A DNA stretch of 64,000 bases from Dermatophagoides farinae (Eukaryota > Arthropoda > Arachnida > Sarcoptiformes > Pyroglyphidae). The notes beneath the pieces are model-generated. The model saw only the letters and a list, made by a program, of their open reading frames with translations. It made no database searches and had not been told where the DNA came from. Made by a program: the position numbers and the translations under genes. Below are positions 58,689 to 64,000 of this stretch, piece by piece (position 1 is the stretch's first letter; each line of letters starts with the position of its first letter). The stretch is from contig NC_134678.1 of NCBI RefSeq assembly GCF_024713945.1, positions 3,100,001 to 3,164,000 of the forward strand, written 5' to 3'.

Positions 58689-60166
58689 TTACAATTTTGG
58701 CAATAATTTTACGATCCGTACACTACCAGCTGTTGGTACTTTTAATCGAAGATTTTGATCCGCTTTCAATGTTTCCAAATAGGATTCGTTTGATTTTGCA
58801 TATAAATCATATACATCATAGCTAATTGTTTGATTCAATTCGGGTATAAGTGATGATAATCGATACGACATCTATTGAATGGAATCAAATAAAACAAATT
58901 ATTGATTGATTTTAAAATAATAATATTAATTTACATATTTAGGCGATCCTAATTGTTCACTATTAAAGTATAGAACTGCAAATGGATTTGGAAGATGATC
59001 ATTGGATGTGGATAGTTTTTTCACCCATATCTGATGTGTTTGCGAATTCTAGTGGAGAAAAATCATTATGAATTAAAATGTTCAAATTATTATTATTTGA
59101 TCAATCATCATACAATCGTAATTTTTCGTGCCATAATGCCCAATGGATCTTGATCGATTGCAATCAATTCTTTGTTCAACAGGATTTCTTTCATTTCCGG
59201 CCGAATTGATCGTAAATCATTGGACATGAATAGTGGTGCCGACCACATACACCAGAATGCCATTTGTGTTTTACTTTGTTCATATGAAAGGCCATTATTA
59301 CCGATAATCAACATATCTGGATCAAACCAACCGCCTGGACCATGATATCGGATAAATCGTTCATTATGCATGCCCATCATATCAATAATCCATTTAACAC
59401 TTTGATATGAATCAACAATATCACCAAATTGTCGCCATAAATTACAACTTTTTCTGATTAATTTATAATCATTTTCGGAAAAATCTGCCTTGAAAAATGG
59501 CCAACTACAACCATATAGTATTTTATGTTCTAAAAATGAAAGCAATCAATAAATCAATCAATCAAACAGTCAGTCAATCAAAATTCACTTACCAACTTGA
59601 CTTAATGCTTTTGAATATTCTACATATGTGATGTTAAATTTTTTCGGATCAGCATAGCATCCATCCACTTTAACTGAATCAATTTTCCATTCAGAAAATG
59701 TTTCTGCATCAATAAAGGTATGATCTTTATTCTGGTAATATGTACCGGGATATTTTGCACATGTTAGTGTTCCAATATCTTCGTAAATGCCGAGCAAAAC
59801 ATTTTTTGAATGTGCATATTCAGCCAATGCTTTAATACCGGATGGAAATCTTGTTTCATTAGCAATTAATCGAGATGTTTTCGGATCACGATCCATGGCC
59901 ATCCAACAATCATCAATATTGACATATTGATAACCGGCCTGAAGGTAACCATCATCAACGATTCGATCAATCATATCTTTATAAAGCTTTTCATTGATAC
60001 ATTCATCAGGATAAGTGTTACAATCAATTTCACAAGTAAATCGCATCCATGATAACCATCCCATCGGTGGTGTACGAGCTAGGCCATTATCCCAGCCGAA
60101 CACCATCAAACATGATGACAATGAAATTATTAACAATAATAAAACGTTCGACAGATTTCGCATCAT
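58689..60166 (-). CDS. GH27 alpha-galactosidase-like enzyme, copy B
   Basis: Tandem paralogue of copy A. Four exons on the minus strand: 60166-59593, 59529-59114, 59048-58935, 58871-58689, giving 428 residues. Signal peptide of about 24 residues ending near VFG, then WDNGLARTPPMGWLSWMRF. Nucleophile Asp168 in VKVDGC; acid/base Asp in LWRQFGDIVDSY. The specificity loop reads GCSWPFF: Ser200 is kept, but the Ala position is Phe203, a bulky change that should alter or narrow the pocket for the 2-acetamido group. An intron splits the gene just before EHKILYG, absent in copy A; the last two introns are at the same sites in both copies. A long block around YHGPGGWFDPDMLIIGNNGL is identical in both, suggesting strong constraint or gene conversion. 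Confidence 0.92.
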
Positions 60167-60345
60167 TTTTTTTCAATCGATGTAAAGACAAAAACAAATG
60201 ATCCAAAATCCAGTATCATTTTATACTTAAAGAGAAAATTATCGATCAAATTTATCATTAATTATTAATTAAACTAATTAATTAATTAATTTTCTATTAT
60301 TTGATGATCATCAATCGAAGATAAATAAAAAAAATCACCATTTCA

Positions 60346-60366
60346 CCACCAGATGGGAGGCCATCT
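60346..60366. promoter_or_regulatory. Best CTCF-like site plus inverted AGATGG/CCATCT pair
   Basis: CCACCAGATGGGAG at 60346-60359 matches 13 of 14 CTCF consensus positions by eye, and is followed at once by GCCATCT (60360-60366), making an inverted AGATGG...CCATCT pair. It lies about 180 bp upstream of the copy B start, where the dense gene block ends and the gene-poor region begins. Confidence 0.45.
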
Positions 60367-60689
60367 ATCGTTGTGGTTGGGAAGAAAAAAATTCAAACAA
60401 AAAAAAATTCACTACACTTTTTCAGATGAAGATAAATTGAAAATGAAAAAAAATTTGGAAAACTCCCTCAAAAAAAAAAAAAATTATAAAAAACAGGACC
60501 AGGATGATCCCATCATCGCTACTATGATGATCATCAATGTCATAGTTTTTCGGTAAAAAGAAAAAATTCCGATAATCCATGTTTTCTTTGCTTCGATACA
60601 ATTTTATTCATTTATTTTCAATTTTCATTTCTCATCATCACACTATGTGTTCACACCATTTTCAAAAAGTATCAATATTGCACCAATCA

Positions 60690-60694
60690 AACAC

Positions 60695-60733
<39 letters not shown>
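60690..60733. repeat. (CA)n microsatellite
   Basis: About 22 CA units with a single CG interruption, in gene-free DNA. Confidence 0.95.
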
Positions 60734-60734
<1 letters not shown>

Positions 60735-63700
60735 CAAATTTGTGATTATAAGAACGAAAAAGAAAAAAATGATTTCATCAAGATAAATTCGTTTCTTTTT
60801 CATTTATATTTATTTCAAAAAAAAAGTTTATTTGATTATCAAGTTTGACAAATACTCATACCATAGTGAGAAATTGTTCACACACTAAATCCATTTGATT
60901 ATCATCATCAATATGATAAGAAACACTTTTTTTTATTCTTGTCTGGATTATTTTTATCTATATTTCGTGTACATTCAAAATGAACGTTTTCCTGAAAAGA
61001 TAGAAAGATGGATTTCTCACGTTCTACACAAATACATGCACAAACAAGTGGAAAAAAAGATAAGTATTATATGGTATATATTTGGGATATTCAATTTCAA
61101 TTTTCAATGATGACATATTGGATGTTTTTATATTTTCAGTAGATTACCATCACCACCACCACCATCATCGTCATTCTAATATATATTTTATATATGTATA
61201 CTGTGTCCATATAATTAATGCAGAAAAAAAACTTAATGATCTATATATTCATTTTTTTTATCCATTCCGATATATTTCCATTTCACTTGTTTTCGGAAAA
61301 AAAAGATCTGTTGTTGATCTTTTTTTTTCTTTTTTTTTCATTCTCAAATGTTTTTCCTTTCCCTTATCCACAACGATCTTGAAGCGAAAGTTTTTTTTTG
61401 TCATTTTCCAGATATTTTTATATCATTCATTCACATTCATGATAAGATAGGAAATATAGTGATGAATATCGAAACGAAAAGAAAATTTGTTGAAATGTTT
61501 TTTTTGTTGTTGTTGTTGTTGAATCTGAAGCCAGAAGAAGCGTTAATCACTCTGCCAAACACATATAAAAGAATGAAAGAATGACAGCAATAAGAGTAAA
61601 GTTTATTTTACAAATAATAAAATGATGATGATGATTGATTCAATGAACAAATAGCAATAGAGATTTTTCCAATGATTATAACATAAGTATGAGAATGTTG
61701 AACAGGAAAAAAATAAAGATAATAATAATAATATTGACCCCGAATTTGGATTCGTTCATTCATTTATATATAACCACACATTCATCACTCTTTTTGACTT
61801 GAACTTTGACACAAAAGACAAAGAATAAAAATAAAAAGGAAAATTACCGGCATTATATATATATACAGACACTAAATCACTAGACTAGATTTTAAATTTA
61901 GAATTTCTAACAACAATTCTCAAAAAGTAAATCAGAATCGCATGAGTGACATTTTATTATTATCCACTTCACAAATCAATTTACTTGCATTTATCATACA
62001 TTGATTTGTTATCAAAGTATTTTTTTTTAATAATCTTGATAATAAAAACATGTTATCTGACAATTTTTGTTTTCTCTTCAATTGTTTCATTTCAATCATT
62101 GTATCAATCTATTAAATCAAGTGCATCATGCTCAAAATATATCTAATCTAATCTAGTTTATTTTATGTTACACATACCAATGTTAGTCATAAAACGACCG
62201 GGTTTGTTTTTAGGCAAGAAAATGACTTTTAACCATGAGTCAAAAAAAATTGAGAGATTGAATGTGACAATATTTTTTTTTTTGTTATTTGTTAGGCAGA
62301 TGGTACAATTTTAATTTGAAAAATTACTTGGTATTTTGCTGGAAAATCTTATTGAATTATTATACAAAGGTCAAATGAATGAATGAATGATGGTATAAAT
62401 GGAAATTTGTTGTAAATTTTACCACATAAAAACAGATCACCTGCTTCAATAGAAAAGATAATCTTGAATTGTTTTTTTTCAGACTAATTTAAAGTCTATT
62501 ATTATTATTATTATTATCACTATTTATTTGGATCAATTTTATATTGAAGATTGATCATCTTTCGAAAATATAAGAAAATTAAAAAATCATAGTTGTTGGT
62601 AATTGTTCCAAATGAATTTCAAAATAAACATTAGTAAAATTTTTTTTGGAAATTTGGCACGCGCATCACGTGCGTGTTATGCACGTTCCCGATTCCGGTG
62701 TTTTTCACAGAAATGATAATGGTTTATTAGTCCAAATTAGGCAGATGTATGATTTTACAGACCTAAATCACAGAGCAATTTACAGACCAGCAGCAGCAGC
62801 AGAAGCAGCAGTTTTTTTTTGCAAAAATTGTTCCGTTATAAATAACAAACAACAACAACAATTGATTTAATATTATCATTCAGTCATTTGCAACATGAAA
62901 AAAAAGAGCAAGGGAGGGGTCAACTTGATTAACCTTAGCCATGGAATTCATCACCTGCTCTTCACCTAAGGTCATTATTATCGATGATGATAATGTATCT
63001 GCGGATGGGCTTGTAGATAGAAATTGGGCCGATTGTCTAGTCCGATTGTTTGGAAAAATTGTTTGTTTGAAAGAAGAAAAAAATTTGATTTTTTCTTTTC
63101 TCCTAATTCTCTCTAGTGATTAATCAAATTAACAACCAGAAAAAAACCTAAGGGCCATCATCATGATTTGATCATCTAGATTTTTGTTTTCAACGATAAA
63201 GAATCTATAAAGCTTTGGAAAAAAAAATTTCTGTAGAAAATATTCCGATTAGATTGATGACCATCATCATCATCATCATCATCCAGTAGCAATAATCGTG
63301 GATGGACAATTTAAATTCCATATTCGTCGAATCGTAACCAGAGAAAAAAAACAGTAGTAATTCCTACTGTTCAGTCAAAAAAAAACGGAAAAAAATCGTG
63401 ATGAATCACTGGTGAATTCAATGATCAATGTGTGGTGTGTATAATTTTGTATTGAATTTTAAAATTGCAACATTGCAAATGAATGCAAAACACAGAGTGA
63501 CAAACAGAACAAAACAAAACAAAACAAAAAACTGTATAGATATGCAATGTATAATTGCAATTTCATTTGAAATTAAATTCAGGATGTCTGAATGAATGAA
63601 TAGCTGTTTTTTTTGTTTTGTTCAAATGGTCTCTGGTCTATCAAATCGTCATTATCATTATTATTTCTGGTTTGGCTAGCAGCTGTTGAATATATTTAAT

Positions 63701-63935
63701 TAGTATGTTCAATAGTGTAAATATTGTATATATATGAGTTTGTTAACCAGTTATTTATTAATGATTAAACACATATTTCATCAACTGCTTGACATTCTCA
63801 CAGCCGGATAAACGATAAAGAATTGGCCTCATCGACTGCTTGAACAACGAATGCCACTGCCAAGAACTAATCGAATCTTTTACGACGTGCTTCCAAAGCA
63901 CTCTTCTTTCCAACGTTAACATGATCACCATAGAC

Positions 63936-64000
63936 CAGGCGTCGGCAACCTGCGGCCCGCGGGCCGCATCTTCCATAGAGCTCTATGGGAAATGCGGCCC
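63936..64000. mobile_element. Palindromic hAT-type MITE, cut by window end
   Basis: An abrupt GC-rich segment begins CAGGCGTCGGCAACCTGCGG, the form of many hAT terminal repeats. It then reads GGGCCGCAT...CCATAGAG|CTCTATGG...ATGCGGCCC, an inverted repeat centred between 63980 and 63981. If symmetrical, the element would end near 64025 and be about 90 bp long. Its terminal repeat differs from that of the hAT element at 18-20 kb, so it belongs to another hAT group. The target-site copy on the left would be 63928-63935. Confidence 0.7.

Larger units (their letters stand above)
60167..63935. other. Gene-free right region with microsatellites
   Basis: About 3.8 kb without a gene I can support. Contains a (CA)n run at 60690-60733, poly-A/T tracts, GAT/ATC repeats and, at 62657-62692, a GC-richer patch with CACGTG and several CACG units. 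A minus-strand frame at 63758-63935 is interrupted by the hAT-like element boundary and is not recognised. Confidence 0.5.

Noticed and set aside
61082-61450. Phe-rich frame of 122 codons in the right-hand spacer
   Set aside because: T-rich DNA plus an ACC/ATC repeat giving a His run; no coding character.
63758-63976. Minus-strand frame running from the hAT-like element into flanking DNA
   Set aside because: Its first residues come from the element's terminal repeat. The rest (ending near LSGCENVKQLMKYVFNH) looks faintly protein-like, but I could not match it to a family and the neighbouring frames carry stops.

Overview
The window looks like a compact, AT-rich arthropod nuclear genome. An astigmatan mite of the house-dust-mite kind is my best guess. 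This rests on very short introns (about 45-130 bp, nearly all GT-AG), genes often less than 300 bp apart, proteins full of Asn, His, Gln and Asp runs, and animal-type genes throughout. The taxon is inference; the eukaryotic, animal gene content is seen directly.

Layout. 1-10 kb is sparse: three neighbouring plus-strand genes for unrecognised proteins share one plan (Cys/Arg-rich segment, two membrane helices, long polar tail), separated by 1.6-2.8 kb of microsatellite-rich DNA. 10.3-60.2 kb is a dense housekeeping block: NRAMP metal transporter, UDP-galactose 4-epimerase, arginyltransferase ATE1, a split tRNA-Thr(CGT) with an unusually long hairpin intron, an intact hAT transposon, WBP11, WDR12, proteasome beta-3, a TMEM184-family protein, ZNF800-like, RecQ5 helicase, ribosomal protein L27, EDEM2, PARP1, APC11, INPP1, UTP4, PUS10, kinesin-8, a SAP130-like protein, AP endonuclease 1, an unrecognised conserved-looking protein, EB1, and two tandem GH27 alpha-galactosidase/alpha-N-acetylgalactosaminidase genes. 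60.2-63.9 kb holds no gene I can support. The last 65 bases are the GC-rich first part of a palindromic hAT-like element running off the window.

How the genes relate. Five pairs are head-to-head with only 190-280 bp between start codons (WBP11/WDR12, RPL27/EDEM2, PARP1/APC11, UTP4/PUS10, APEX1/unknown), so shared bidirectional promoters are likely. Themes recur without forming an operon: ribosome making and RNA modification (WDR12, UTP4, RPL27, PUS10, tRNA-Thr), DNA repair (RECQ5, PARP1, APEX1), protein turnover (ATE1, PSMB3, EDEM2, APC11), mitosis (APC11, kinesin-8, EB1) and glycan metabolism (GALE, EDEM2, GH27 pair). Copies of an AGATGGC/AGGTGGC core, some close to the CTCF consensus, occur only in spaces between genes.

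Exon boundaries were read by eye from GT-AG sites, reading-frame continuity and known family sequences; no transcript data were available.
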